NCBI RefSeq assembly: GCF_963855985.1
Contig: NC_087104.1
Location: forward strand, 7,378,001-7,442,000
From: Ostrinia nubilalis
Taxonomy: Eukaryota; Arthropoda; Insecta; Lepidoptera; Crambidae
Reading direction: 5' to 3'
Length of the DNA: 64,000 nucleotides
In this document: positions 9,111 to 21,688 of the stretch, one piece after another
Layout: every line of letters begins with the position of its first letter
How positions within the stretch are numbered: position 1 is the first letter of the stretch
Program-made: the position numbers and the translations under genes
The notes under the pieces: generated by a model
The model's input: only the letters and a program-made list of their open reading frames with translations
Databases searched by the model: none
Told to the model about the DNA's origin: nothing

Positions 9111-10832
9111 AGGGTTCCGTAGCCAAATGGCAAAAACCGGAACCCTTTAAATAGATTCATCATGTCTGTCTGTCTGTCTGTCCGTCCGTATGTCACAGCC
9201 ATTTTTTTCCGAAACCATAAGAGCTATACTGTTGAAACTTGGTAGGTAGATGTATTCTGTGAACCGCATTAAGAATTTGATGCAAAAATAAAAAAATAAT
9301 AATAAATATTGGGGGCTCCCCATACTTAGTAGAACTGAAACTCAATTTTTTATCAAACATATGTGTGGGGTATCTATGGATGGGTCATTCCATGAAAATC
9401 TGTATATTTTCGACGTCATTTTGTCCCAAACTTTTTTAAGATGCTTTTGAATACTTTATTAGTGTAAGTTATAGTTTATTTATTAATTATGTTATGTCTA
9501 AAAGGGCCAGTCACTTTATGCTTTATTTTAGGAGAAATTATAATTTTCAATTTTTTCATACTAAATTACTGCTATATGACTTTCAATAAAGTATAAAACT
9601 TATAACCTTAACATTTATAGATAAGTTAATATACTTCATGTAGTTGTTTTGTTATTATCACTATATAAAAAACGTCATTCCCTAACTGGTAACTTAGTCC
9701 CTAGCGCCGTTTAAAGCTAGGGCCTGACGGTCTAGGGACTGACGATTTGGAGTAAAACTTAACACAAATGCAAATTAACTTTATAATGTAAGATGCTTAA
9801 TACGATGTGCCGAAAATAGCCGAAAAACCACACGTAAATACTATTAAATTATATACAATTTCCTATTGTAATCAATAAAGCTACTCAACTAGGGACTGAC
9901 GAAGTGACTGGATTAACACATGTTTCCGCAACAACTGGCACGTTTGCACTAATTCAAAAAACCGCTGCCGCAAAGCCAGTATGGTCTGAGGATAACTTCG
10001 TATCGTACTATAAACTCAACTAAATGTCATTCACTCTAAATAAATATTAAAGCGCAAAATTGTAAAATCAGTGCGTGGCGAGGGAATGACGCTAAAAGCT
10101 GTGGACTCTTTTTCAACTAAAGAAAATAAAATTATTGTTTATTGAAACCGCAAAATATTAATAGAATTTGGTGTAATATACGTTTAAATAGATTATTCGT
10201 TACTTAAAACAAAGGATGAAGTGATGTTTCTATCAATATGGGTTCCAAAACACAAACTTTTGGACATACTGACATGCCTAGGGAATGACGATTTGGGTCA
10301 TTTAAAAGGAATTTAAGATGTTTGAAAAATAGTTTTAAAAAATATAAATGGGTGATGAATAAAACACATTGCGAGCTGTTATTTAACAATTTTGGAATAA
10401 AATATTAACAAATATTAATTATTCCATGTGAAATGTGGCGCGGACTAAGAGTTGACATATTTTTGTGGAATGACCCGGATAGGTCTTCAAAAATGATATC
10501 GCGGTTTCTAAAATATTTTTTTCCTAAAGCGAATAGTTTGCGTGACAGACGCTTCCAAAGTGGAAAAAAGTTGGTCCCCCCCCTTCCACTTCTAAAATAA
10601 AAAAAAGAAAAATCTAAAAAAAACATGATCCTACATTACTATAAAAACTACCAACGAAAATTGTTTTGAACGAGATCTAGTAAGTAGTTTTTTTTTAATA
10701 CCTCGTAAATCGTAAACCGCTTATTACCGCGTAATTTTTCATACAAATAACTTAAATTAAAAAAAAAAACATAAATCAATGGTACGGAACCCTTTGTGCG
10801 TGAGTCCGACACGCACTTGGCCGGTTTTTTTT
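9111..10832 (+). mobile_element. Lepidopteran dispersed repeat split by a nested element
   Basis: The repeat starts AGGGTTCCGTAGCCAAATGG with an internal run of TCTG/TCCG units (about 9164-9188). It resumes after an insertion with GGTCTTCAAAAATGATATCG and ends CGCACTTGGCCGG plus a T tract. I recognise both halves as one very common lepidopteran repeat about 0.6 kb long. It is interrupted at 9382-10476 by a TIR element. It has no coding capacity here and its class is uncertain. Confidence 0.7.
9382..10476. mobile_element. Nested TIR element, 1095 bp, 4-bp target duplication
   Basis: It lies inside the 9111-10832 repeat. Its ends GGGTCATTCCA...TGGAATGACCC are inverted, and GGAT lies on both sides (9378-9381, 10477-10480); joining the flanks restores the host repeat. 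The interior repeats the motif CTAGGGAMTGACG in both orientations at least five times (near 9675, 9730, 9890, 10080, 10277), resembling sub-terminal transposase-binding repeats. No transposase is encoded. A 4-bp duplication fits Sola- or Chapaev-type elements, which is inference. Confidence 0.7.
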
Positions 10833-11232
10833 ACTAAGATTAAGATCATTTCCTTTATTTTTTATTTGTACTTAAGATTGTATTTTTTAAAAAGAAAAAA
10901 AAATAGTTTGGTCTTTTTTTTAAATTATATTTAGGTATAGCATTGGTTACTACATAATTATTGATAGTTAATAATAGGTAGGCAGTTAACTATCGTGCAA
11001 TCTGACTTAACAGGTAAAGGTAAGTAGGTATGCTATCACTTCCATACATGTAGTTCCTATGCCAGTGTCATATAAAGGATGGTGTTATGCAGCAATAGCG
11101 TAACTGTAAGCTATTATTGTATCCATGATTCATTCGAGGTCGACGACACCACCTGAAATAAACGATTCCGAGGAGAATTTATTATTTGCCATGTGTTGGC
11201 ACAAATGTATAAATGTCAGTGCACGAAAATGG
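10833..11232. other. Non-coding AT-rich stretch
   Basis: Homopolymer-rich sequence with GTAGGTA-type microsatellite near 10975-11030. No gene is seen. Confidence 0.4.
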
Positions 11233-11564
11233 GTCGCACCTAGAGATGTGCCGCTGAGAAAGTTCTCGTTCCCGGCAATATTCCCAGTGAGAATATTCTC
11301 GAGAACCGAGAACGCTCCCGGGAATATTCTCAGTGTTCTCGACAGAATACATTTAGTTTTAATTTTAATTTTGTTGTTTATATGTGATATTATTTGTAAT
11401 GTTTCGATGATTTATTAACTGGGCGTTAAGACTAGTCGTTATAAACAAAGCATGAAACGTGTGAGTGAGATATTGCTGTCTTGCTCACTCTTTTCGTGGC
11501 GAACGCGTGCTGCGGCTCTAGGACTCGGCTACGGTATTTGAACATCAGTGTGCCGCTGAGTTTT

Positions 11565-12280
11565 AAGGCCCTTGCCACCCTGGAGGATTGCAAGCGGATT
11601 CAAAATGGATTTAAAGCGGAGCGGCGACGCGACGAAGAAGCCGCGTGAAAATATCGTGAAGCTTCCCGAAGGCTGCCCAGCCGAGCTGGATTCGATGATT
11701 GACCTTTCTTCGAAGATGGACCTACCTAACTGGACTGTTTGTCCCAGGTATACATTATTGTCAACAACTTCGAGTGTAGAGTCTCCAACTTTTAGAGGAG
11801 TGGGTGCAACACGGTCTTTAGACATGATTTTTAAATCTTGTCCATGTTCATTTTGAGACCCACTTGTTGCGAGACTCTATTGAGGTCATCGAGCATTGTA
11901 TCTAGATCTTCCACGATCTCAGCCATGACTACGATATCGTCTGCTGTCTGGGTGATGTACTCGCCGTTGATATTTATGCTGAATCCGCTCCAGCCCAGAA
12001 GCTTGAAAACATCTTCCAGGGCGGTGGTGATGACGTCTCCCTGTTCTCACCCCTCGCTGAAACTGGATAGGTTTCGGGTCCTGATCTTAAAACGGACTGT
12101 TACTGTGGCGTGTTTGTACAAGCCTTTCAACATTTTAATGTATCAATAGTCAATTTGGCACACTTGAAGAGACTGAAGCACTGCCCATGTCTCAATCGAA
12201 TCGAAGGCTTTCTCATAGTTCACAAACGCAAAGTGGCTGATTATACTCCTTGATCTTCCGTATAATCTGCCGTAGCGTAT
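11565..12280 (-). pseudogene. Decayed RTE-type reverse transcriptase copy
   Basis: Minus-strand frames match the RTE reverse transcriptase: VVDNNVYLGQTVQLGRSIFEE, a KMNMDK block, a damaged catalytic box (ITQTADDIVVMAE, with residues before ADD lost), and EKAFDSIETW at the far end. Deletions and frameshifts occur throughout. It ends abruptly at about 12280, where the unrelated AGAGATGAAACGGATAG sequence begins. It differs from the 3.0-kb copy in where it is truncated, so they are separate insertions. Confidence 0.8.
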
Positions 12281-12330
12281 ATTATTATTAGAGATGAAAC
12301 GGATAGTTGTTTGGCCGGATACCGGATACC

Positions 12331-12426
12331 GGATATCCGGCGAGCTGCTAGGCCGGATAGCCGGATATCCGGCGAGCTGCTAGGCCGGATAGCCGGATAT
12401 CCGGCGGCCGGATAGTTGGCCCATTG
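12331..12426. repeat. 32-bp tandem repeat with CCGGATATCCGG palindrome
   Basis: Three units start at 12331, 12363 and 12395 (exact 32-base spacing). Each contains GGATATCCGGC and, in the first two, GAGCTGCTAGGCCGGATAG. The block sits next to AGAGATGAAACGGATAG (from about 12290), probably the start of another dispersed element whose right end I could not fix. Confidence 0.7.
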
Positions 12427-13542
12427 TCTTGTTGCATGTCGTGACGAGTTTAGCGCCGCACAGGTGCTTCGAACGCGATTAGTGGGTCTAGTAGACTGGA
12501 CAAGACAAGTTCGAAAATCGAATCCGTCCGAATAGAATGTCAGACTTTGCCACTTGTGTAGGGGGCAGATCAATTCGGGTGATTTTGGTTGCCATCGTGA
12601 GTGTTTGATTGAATAGCTAAAATTAAATTACTCGCTGCGTAATCTGACTGAACTGCATCATGTCATCAGATCATCAGTGAAAAAAGATCGCTTGTTTTAT
12701 TTGGCAATATTTCGACATTAACAGATATTCAGATATCCACAACTTATCCAGAAGTGGCGAAATAGGCCCTTACTAAGCGATTGTGAAATGTGCCCCTAAT
12801 GTCAAATAAGAATAGTTTAAAAAACTAAAAACACGGTTTTAATTATTAACAACATAAAAAGCCAAAAATCATCAGGACCCTGGACATCATCTAGCATTAA
12901 AGTGCTCGAAAAGACAAATCCAACGAACCCAAACTCGATGAGTTTCCGCCGTTTCGTTTAGGAGTTCTTTTGGCCACCTTCCAGTCCCATCATCAGACCA
13001 GCTGGTACCACAATATTGTATTGTCATTTCTAATCTACATATAATTGCCAAGTTTCATGATGATACAAGACTTAGAAGTGCGTGTAATTCAGATTCTAAG
13101 ATTCCATTACATAGTTAGTTACATACACGACGACCTAATATGAGCGTGTTAAAAACGGAAAAAATTACAGTTACATTATTTAATTACGTGTAAAAATAAA
13201 TTTCTGTCATCTTATATTATCATTAAAACGACATTTCACAACGAAAAAAATAAAATATAATAAAGGTGCAGTTGCCGGGAATATTGCCGAGAAAGTTCCC
13301 GAGAATATTCTCGGGAACCCTGAGAATATAGCCTTCCACTGCAAATAGAGTGTATTGTTTAATATACACTTATCTGTTGACTTAATTTAATACTATTTTA
13401 CTTATGAAAGTTTGTTTATTTCCATTTGATAAACATGATTCTCAACCTTTCTCACTTAGGAGAACGCTCCCGGGAACGCTCCCGAGAATATTCTCAGTTG
13501 AGAGAGCGTTCTCGGGAACGGCACATCAATAGTCGCACCTAG

Positions 13543-14728
13543 CAATACCGTAGCTAATCATACTGTATTCGTTTTTAAAACAATGTAGATAGGTACCTAC
13601 CTACCAACTTACTACTTACTTTTTTTTAATTTCTCATAAATTCTAACAGAATTTTTTTTTATCTTTTCCTATGATAAAGTTTACTTAGAATTTTTTTAAA
13701 AGGTATTTTTTCGTAACCTCCAGTCTTTTTTTCTTTTTTCTTCATATAAGGTAAAATTGCCTTTAAAGACCCTATTTAAGGAATTTAAACTTATTTTCTG
13801 ACTTTTCTCGCTGATCGAGGTCCGCTTTCCATAAAATCCTCCCGCTTTTCTATCTCATACCTACATTATATCTATGGGGCTATCGCCTATAACACGCGCC
13901 TGTCTACTAGGCGAGTTTTATAAAACCTTGCTCTATACCTAGTAGGTAGGTAATCATTGCGTCGCCGCGTCGTAAGTAATATTAATTTATTACATTCATC
14001 CTACTTTACCTGTTTGTTTAATTACACCATATTATTGACTTCCACAAATTTTACCTGCACACTTCCTGCACAGTAAATAGGTAGTTAATATGAGTGTGAA
14101 GTCATGGCATAATTTGTAATTCAACAGTTATGTAGGTACCTACTTATGTGCGTATTCTTTAGACCTAGTCCTACTATCAAACACAGAAGTAAAATCTAGA
14201 CACGCGGTAGCGTGTCCAGCCAAGTTCAAGTAACAGAACTGGCGAAGCACCGACCGTGTGTAATATTACACGATACTTAAAACTTGACCTAGATACCTAA
14301 TTATGTTAATGTCGAATAAACCTAATAAATTATTTTTTCTTAAATAAAACCACGATTCCCAAAAAGGTACACTCTCTTTTCTCGAAGTCCTTATCTTTTG
14401 ATAGGAACCTCGAAGTAACCTAAGTTACAAAAATTGCCCCACCGAGATCCCGGGCCATGATGAAATGAAAAGGGTCCATCGATTGGGCGACAGACCACGA
14501 GATTAGGGTTACCATCCTTTGGGACTCCGACTTTTTGGAATGTAAAAAACAAAACAGACTGTAATCATCATACTTCGGTTTTGACTGTCGAAACTCTTCC
14601 GAATGTCTTCCTTTTTTGGCGGGCTCTCATATTTCCACATGGCAACCCTACACCAGTCTCGATCGGCTTGTGCGTCTGGCTTTCGTCTCGATTCTCGAAA
14701 GCAGCTTGACCCACTTTTTTCATTTACA
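13543..14728. other. Non-coding stretch
   Basis: AT-rich sequence with ACCTACCTAC microsatellite near 13591 and a small perfect hairpin at 14199-14216 (GACACGC-GGTA-GCGTGTC). No gene is seen. Confidence 0.4.
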
Positions 14729-14730
14729 TA

Positions 14731-15522
14731 AAGGACATCATCCACGTTTCATATATTTTTGGTCCAAAATCAAAAGTGCCGGCCAACAAAAAAAAGTGCT
14801 GTATTCTGACAGAATACGTCTGCCTTAGCATTTGTTACTATGGCACCAAAGCCGTAGCTCCACTGTGCGTCGAGTATTTGAGATCTAAAAGTCATCGATT
14901 ATTCATACATTTTTTGTTCAAAATCAAAAGTGTCGGCCAATAAAAAAAAAAGTGCTGTGTTCTGACAGAATACGTCCGCCTTAGCATTTGTTACTATGGC
15001 ACCAAAGCTGTAGCACCACTATGCGTCGAGTATTTGAGATCTAAAATTCATCGACGATTCATACATTTTTTGTTCAAAATCAAAAGTGTCGGCCAATAAC
15101 AAAAAGTGCTGTCTTCTGACAGAATACGTCCGCCTTAGCATTTGTTACTATGGCACCAAAGCTGTAGCACCACTGTGCGTCGAGTATTTGAGATCTAAAA
15201 TTCATCGACGATTCATACATTTTTTGTTCAAAATCAAAAATGTCGGCCAATAAAAAAAAAAGTGCTGTATTCTGACAGAATACGTCCGCCTTAGTATTTG
15301 TTACTATGACACCAAAGCTGTAGCACCACTGTGCATCGTAGTATTTGAGATCAAAGTCAGTCGTTTCATATATTTTTAGAGCTCAAATACTACGATGCAC
15401 AGTGGTGCTACAGCTTTGGTGCCATAGTAATAAATGCTAAGGCGGACGTATTCTATCAGAATACAGCACTTTTATTTTTTGGCCGGCACTTTTGATTTTG
15501 GACCAAAATGGATGATGTCCTT
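14731..15522. mobile_element. Fold-back TIR element with internally amplified 155-bp unit
   Basis: The inverted ends AAGGACATCATCCA...TGGATGATGTCCTT are flanked by TA (14729-14730, 15523-15524). Inside, a unit of about 155 bp is repeated head-to-tail four times; its TTCTGACAGAATACG core falls at 14804, 14960, 15114 and 15270. One unit in opposite orientation follows (about 15370-15522). Every unit contains the self-complementary GTATTCTGACAGAATAC and GGCACCAAAGC. The inverted last unit makes the whole element able to fold into a long hairpin. No coding capacity. TA duplication suggests Tc1/mariner-type mobilisation. Confidence 0.75.
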
Positions 15523-15524
15523 TA

Positions 15525-18500
15525 GGACTCCTTGCTTAATAATTACATTGGAGCCTTTCAATGCCTTACAAAGTTGCAACTTGCAACACGTTTACTCAAT
15601 TTGTTGCTTGAAAATGTTTCAAATAAATTACCTGTATTGATTGGAAATGTTTAATGATGGGCACATGATCTTAATGCTTTTCATTTCATCATAGTAGGTC
15701 GAAGAACTTTACTTTCTCATCCATGACTTCAGGGATTAAGTTATTTTTTGTACCTACCTACCTACTACCTATAAAAACTGATCACAATCATGTAGCCCAG
15801 GTCCACAGCGATAGAAGAAAACTAAATAAAAAGAAGTGAACTAACAATAGGAACCGCAGAAAGTGATAGCTCAAGTGTCATTTTACTGATTCAAATTAAA
15901 AACTAAATGGGTGTACTGCTGTCTAAAGGACATTGATACTGTTTTTTGCTGACAAGAGTGTTGAGTAACGGCGTCACTTTTTGTTGACTTACTTTTTGCA
16001 TCAGATTGCAGTAACTCAGCGAAAGTGTACTCATGCGTCATTCGATTGTGATCGATTGGTCTATTCAATATTACAGCAAAAGTTTATCTTGCAATGTTGC
16101 CAGCGAAAATTTTAATTGATATCGAATGATGCTGGACGAAAAAAATGTTCGATATTTGAAAAAAGTAACAAAAAGTTGCTAACGATGACCAAACTCGCCG
16201 TCGATTGATAAAAAGCTCGTTTTTTGTTTTTGTTTTCGGCGCCAAAGTGCGATGGCCGCAATGCCTGGTGGAAACTGTTCAAAGGGAACCGTTCCGAACC
16301 TGATTCACAATGTGTGTCATCATCTGCCAGTATTGACGTTTGATCAACGATCAGTTGATGTTCTGTTAACCTTAATCTGTGTAGATTATTTTTAAGGTTT
16401 ATTTTTAGATGTTCCTCTTATTTATTACCCAAAACCTGACCTTTTGTAGGTCTGAAGTGTAATTAATATTTGGGAAAAATAGCGTACTTTTACTTTCATA
16501 GTGATTGTATTTTCTAACCTAACTCAAACATCAACGGCTGTGTAAACAAGAAAAATAAGCAAACCATTTGTAACGAAGTACCTACTTGGTAGGTACCACC
16601 TCCCAACCTAAATAATCTCCCAACATAAACAAAAAATTCTCACATAAGGGAAAAAGGTGATTGCGCAGCCCACCGTCCACACATTTGTTAGATAGGCATC
16701 GCCTATTTTTCCTTCAATACGAAAATAAAGTCTACCAAACTCCATTGAGCGTATTGGTCGACCCCGGTGTATTTAACTAACCAGTAAAATATTTTTGTTA
16801 TCAAGGGTTTGTTTATTCTTTAGGCGCTGAATCTGAATCTAGGTATTTTGGTACCAGTCTAAAACTAAACCAGAAGTTTGTCGCACTAATTCATGTTAAC
16901 CAATTTATTTGGAAAAATAATTAAGATAAGACAAAAGACGTTAAACACATGGGTACCTACGTCACGCATTCACTAATTAATGTTCCTAAAGTATTGCACG
17001 GTTAAGGGACATGTATGTTTACAGATGCCTTTATCCCATAAATCGAGCCCACTTACATTCAAAAATAATAAATTGTCCCATTTGTCCAATGTACCACGTC
17101 TACCATACACAATTGCCTGATGCAACAACCAGCAGATGACCCTAATTCATAATGGATCGGCGGACACATCTAGGCCCGCATTAATCACTATTGGCCGCAA
17201 CGGTCGGCGACAATATGAAGTGGGATTGGTCGGGTCGATTACTGGTCATTAATTGGAACGAGCCTAATTTTCAGTACGAGATGCTAATGAAGTTGTTTAC
17301 GCCTTTTCCCTTTCACGACTAATCGAAAAAAATCAAGAGTCCGATTCTTATTTCGCTGATTTTACAGATATATCGAAACAGACAAATTATCTCTAGGACC
17401 GATGGTATTCCACACATAGTAATGTCCCTTTCTTTCTACTATTAGTATCTCCTAGGACAAACAACGAAAACACCATTATTCATCATTAGTAGACCAGACA
17501 AGTTATCATAACTGTATTTGGAGAATGTGTATTTTCTCACATTAACTTATCTTCAACGAGTGACAATGAGTGCAATGAACCTTGTAAGGGTTCCGGATAA
17601 GCCGACTGCGCTTGCAACTATCATAGATTATAACTATTCAAAACAGAGCAGACATAGAGTCACTAAATTTTTCATAGAATGAAATGCCCTCTTGCAGTCG
17701 TAATATTCGATTCTTTGGAACATATTTTTGTCCACATTTTGAACCGTATCTACTAATTAGTTTTCGCGGCTATTAATCCTAGATTTCTCCCTTCTTGCAA
17801 ACCTTTCGGCTCAGTTGAGACTGAAAAAAGAGTGAGATTAATTTGATTTAAAAGACAAAGGTCTCGTCTTAATTAAATTGTACAGCTTTGAAGTAAATAT
17901 AGTCATAATCTTAAGTAAATAATTGTATTCAAACAGTGATAATATAATAATGTTTCGTCACTATTACTTGTCGTGGGATTGATAGGCATAAAGCAATATT
18001 TCAAAAACCCTTTGATCTATGACAGCAAGCCCACTACCTCCGCCCACGCTCCGAACAGCTTGTCTGATTTCTAGCACATGCCGAAAGCAACATTACTATG
18101 TAATAACACTAAAACCAGTCAAAACAAGAAAACTCATAAACACTAAAAATAATGAGAGAGATTATCATTTCACTCGTTTTAATTGAAGATTGCTATTTAT
18201 TTTTAAATTCCGGTCTCATGAGCCTGTGTTCAGAAGGGGGATAAAATGGGCATTATCTGAAACTCAATCCAATCTTGATAGCCAATAACCTCATCAGAGT
18301 GAAATAAAATTTCGATGATGGAGTATCAATGCCTAACTGACATTGAGTTAACATAGGAATTTGAGTTTTATTGATTTGTGTTAAAATTCAAGTTTGATAA
18401 AACACCATTTGTAAATAAGAGTTATTTATTGATCGGTCGATTTAACGGTTTCTATCAGCTGCACATTTTGTCAAGTGGAGTTTATTGATGCGGTCTAATT

Positions 18501-21061
18501 GGACATCATTAATGATTGTCAAAGCCTCAAATTGTTTTATGGGCACATTGATTAGATGATGGATCCGAGAATTTACAGTCTTTTGATTATTATGATGCGT
18601 GAAAGAGAATTACGACATTTATTCATTGCCATCCATTGCTAATTATACTCTTTGTTGCCATCAGTCATTCATTGGTTTATGAACTTTTACATGTTTACGT
18701 ACTATTTCTAACAAATTAATGTAAGTAACGGACACGGACCGAGAACAGTGTTATAAATTTATAAATGTTTTGTTATAATTAGTAAAAGCCGGTTAATATG
18801 TAAGTAGGTACCTACCATCACTTTAATAGCTTCTCACGATTTCGTATGTTAAATACTTACGTACCTACTTAGATGCGTAGTAATAAATAACCCATATCAC
18901 CATTAACTATCTTATACCGATAGTGAAACAAGTGATATTTTGAAAACTTCCTACTTATTCTCGAAAAATTACATTGGGCTACTCATAAACTTTGTTTAAA
19001 AAAGTTTTAAGTAAAAAATAGTATTATACCTACTCTTGATTGAAAACCAAAGCTGTTATGTAACAGGCTAGGTTGCATTATGGTTGCATCATCTTACTTT
19101 AACAATAACAAACGTTAAAAATCTTTCAAACTCCATATAAAAATACACCGGTTATCGCTATAGTTACTGTTAAAAAGTTAGGTGGTGTAAGTCAGCCTAA
19201 GCTGGTATCACACATTGCATCACCGCAAGATCCAGCGTACGTCATTTTAAAGGGATTACTCAACTGACTTATTTGGAGAAAGCAAGCTCCCTAACCAGTA
19301 AATCTTTCAAATTTGGAATATGATCCCATCGTATGACAAGTCATCGGGATAATCCACACACTGGCACGTAATAAACGTGTCGAGATATTACATGCGTGTG
19401 TAAAAACAAATCATGTGTCATTGCGCAGGCACAGATGTGACTCGAGTTGACACGATATTAATCAGTTTTGTTAGTTTTTGTACAGTCACTATCAGAAATA
19501 TGTGTAAAGATACTCTTTTAGGAATGTTACCATTTATTACACCATCCATACTCTTTATTTATAAGTTTTCTTTTTACGTTTTTTATAATATGTTATCCTG
19601 TGGTCGTACTCGTACAGCTTTGAAGAAAGCTAAAATGAAAATCAAACAACTGGGTTGTCTTTATGTAGAGTTCGCTGGTTAATGTCTTTCACATTAGGTA
19701 TGTGGGATATTTCTGAGGCTGACTGTACACGCACATATGAATCCCCCTAGCTAGTGCATTCCACACTTCTTGTCTCTTCAGTTAATTGCATTTGATTTAA
19801 ATTAATTGCTACGACTTGGAGACTAATTCTGAAGTTTATGTTTTAAAAAGGTAATAAATTCACATTTAAACTGGTCATTTAATTATAATTCTGAAATCAT
19901 CAATGAAAACACAATGTGTGTAGGTGTAAAAAATAACATTACTGAATTAATTGAAACTAATAACTAGGTAGGTACAACTATTTTTTATAAGATATCAACA
20001 CAACATTTTATTGAAAGATTTACGTAATAAGATCGCACACGTCACTTATTCGCCGAATCTATTGATATTTTTTTTTAAAACGTGATTAACATAGACGTGT
20101 TATAAGCTATTATAACACTTCAGTTTCATTCAAAGTCATCCAGTAGTTACTGTGTGAACGTGTACCTACAAACATCCATCCAATCATTCTCAAAACTTTC
20201 GAGCTTTGATATAAGTATTAGATAACATTTTAATAATGCTACATAACCCATTCTTTGGCTTTAAATATTATAATACTTAACCAAATATACCTACTTACAG
20301 GCGTTTAGAGCGTTTCGAAACGAGGGCAATCTAATAAAATAAATTCAAAGAAGCCACGGAAATCCAATATGATACCACAGATCGTATATTGATAGTGGTC
20401 CAAAATAGAACCAATTTATTGTTTAAAGATGAAGATTGTGGAGAAAGGCTTGCGTGCACTTTTGATTCTTAGAAACTATAATAATTATGGTTACTGTGTT
20501 GATATTGCCGAGCTCATAATTAGAGTATGTTATCATAATTTAATAAATAAATAAATTACAACACGTCTTTGTTACAAATTGTTATCCACTTTTGACCACT
20601 TTGGGTGTCACGATCGACGATCTAGCTACGTGGCCTCTGGACTGATTCTGGAAAAAACATAATTTTAAGTAAAACAATCTTCTTTTGGAATCAAAAGAAG
20701 ATAGATAATTCAATCTTTTATTATTACAACTACATAGCCGGCTGGAAAAATTGTAACAAAAATATTTACTCCAGCTAGAACTACCACTGCTTTCATTAAA
20801 AAGTTGTTTATAATAAATTATGTATTCATATTACTTAAAGCTGCCTTAAAAGCGTTTGTTTTAAATATTATTAACCAAATAAAACGCCATGAGATAATTT
20901 AATTCGTTTTGAAAGACTTGCCGGAAAATTGTTGGCTCGTGCGAGCGGGTCGACCGCGGTATTCTCTGAACGAGTGGAAGGTTAAAGCTGGAAAATTGGA
21001 AATGTTTAAACAATTTCACACGCGTTTAGATTTAAAAACAATTCTGTGTTTTATAATTGGA
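15525..21061. other. 5.5-kb stretch without recognised genes
   Basis: AT-rich non-coding DNA with short domain-free frames (the longest is 89 codons at 19413-19682). GTAGGTACCTAC microsatellite is scattered near 15752, 16580 and 18800. No terminal repeats or splice-flanked open frames stood out. Confidence 0.4.
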
Positions 21062-21170
21062 CTAGCTTTTCATTGCTGCTCCGCCCCTCTTGTTCGTAGC
21101 GTGATTGTTTAAATCCTATCTATAAGCCTTTCTCGATAAAAATGGGATATCCAACACAATAAAAAATTTA
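21062..21170 (-). repeat. Truncated lepidopteran dispersed repeat with CTAG end
   Basis: It begins CTAGCTTTTCATTGCTGCTC and continues CGTAGCGTGATTG and CCTTTCTCGATAAAA, a repeat I recognise from lepidopteran genomes. It is cut off before its usual TAATATTAG end. A related, longer copy lies at 40620-40812. It may be Helitron-derived, since in the opposite reading it would end in CTAG. It accounts for the end of the short open frame at 20909-21112. Confidence 0.5.
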
Positions 21171-21677
21171 AAGTGATTCATTCAAGGTAAGATAAATTTT
21201 GCCTTTGTCCAACACATGTTTTCTTGCTTTGCTTTCAGACTTAATAAATCATACCATAAGTACCGTAATTAAGTACTTCGTTACCATGTATCATATTACG
21301 TAAGTACGCCTACACATTAAAAGAAAACTCGTTTTATTGTGCTTAGAATAAGTTAACTGAGAAACCTTCATAATTACGTATTTGTCTATACGAGTACATT
21401 ATAAAATATGATTTCTTTTAGTATCGTAAAATACAATCGTACAATAATTAAAAGTAGGTGCTTAATAACTGACAAACCGATAACTGAAAATTATAAAATT
21501 GGCGCCGACCATTTATTAATAAAAGAATAGTTATACAGTGTGAGTCACGTTAAAGTGTACATATGAAAATAGATAAAACTAGACCTATTTTTATCGACAA
21601 AAAAGAGGTCAAAAAATTTTTGAGTTTTTTTTTTTTAATTTTTTATAGATTTTTTTTTCTTCCAATTACTTATTGTA

Positions 21678-21688
21678 AAGAAAACATA
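21678..21688 (+). repeat. Target-site duplication of the RTE insertion, left copy
   Basis: AAGAAAACATA here is repeated exactly at 23188-23198. Copy B of the palindrome has the uninterrupted site at about 55677. Confidence 0.9.

Larger units (their letters stand above)
11244..13531. mobile_element. Composite 2.3-kb element with GAATATTC-rich inverted ends
   Basis: The left end (GATGTGCCGCTGAGAAAG) and the right end (GTTCTCGGGAACGGCACATC) are imperfect inverted repeats, each followed inward by palindromic GAGAATATTCTC motifs. The 11-base sequence GTCGCACCTAG occurs immediately outside both (11233-11243, 13532-13542). The right copy is separated from the inverted end by AATA, so exact boundaries are uncertain. 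The interior contains a broken RTE copy (11565-12280) and a CCGGATATCCGG repeat block. A target duplication this long fits no superfamily neatly (hAT would be 8, MULE 9-10). Confidence 0.5.

Noticed and set aside
19413..19682. 89-codon frame with hydrophobic stretch
   Set aside because: No recognisable domain, splice context or conserved partner; chance frames of this length are expected in 64 kb.
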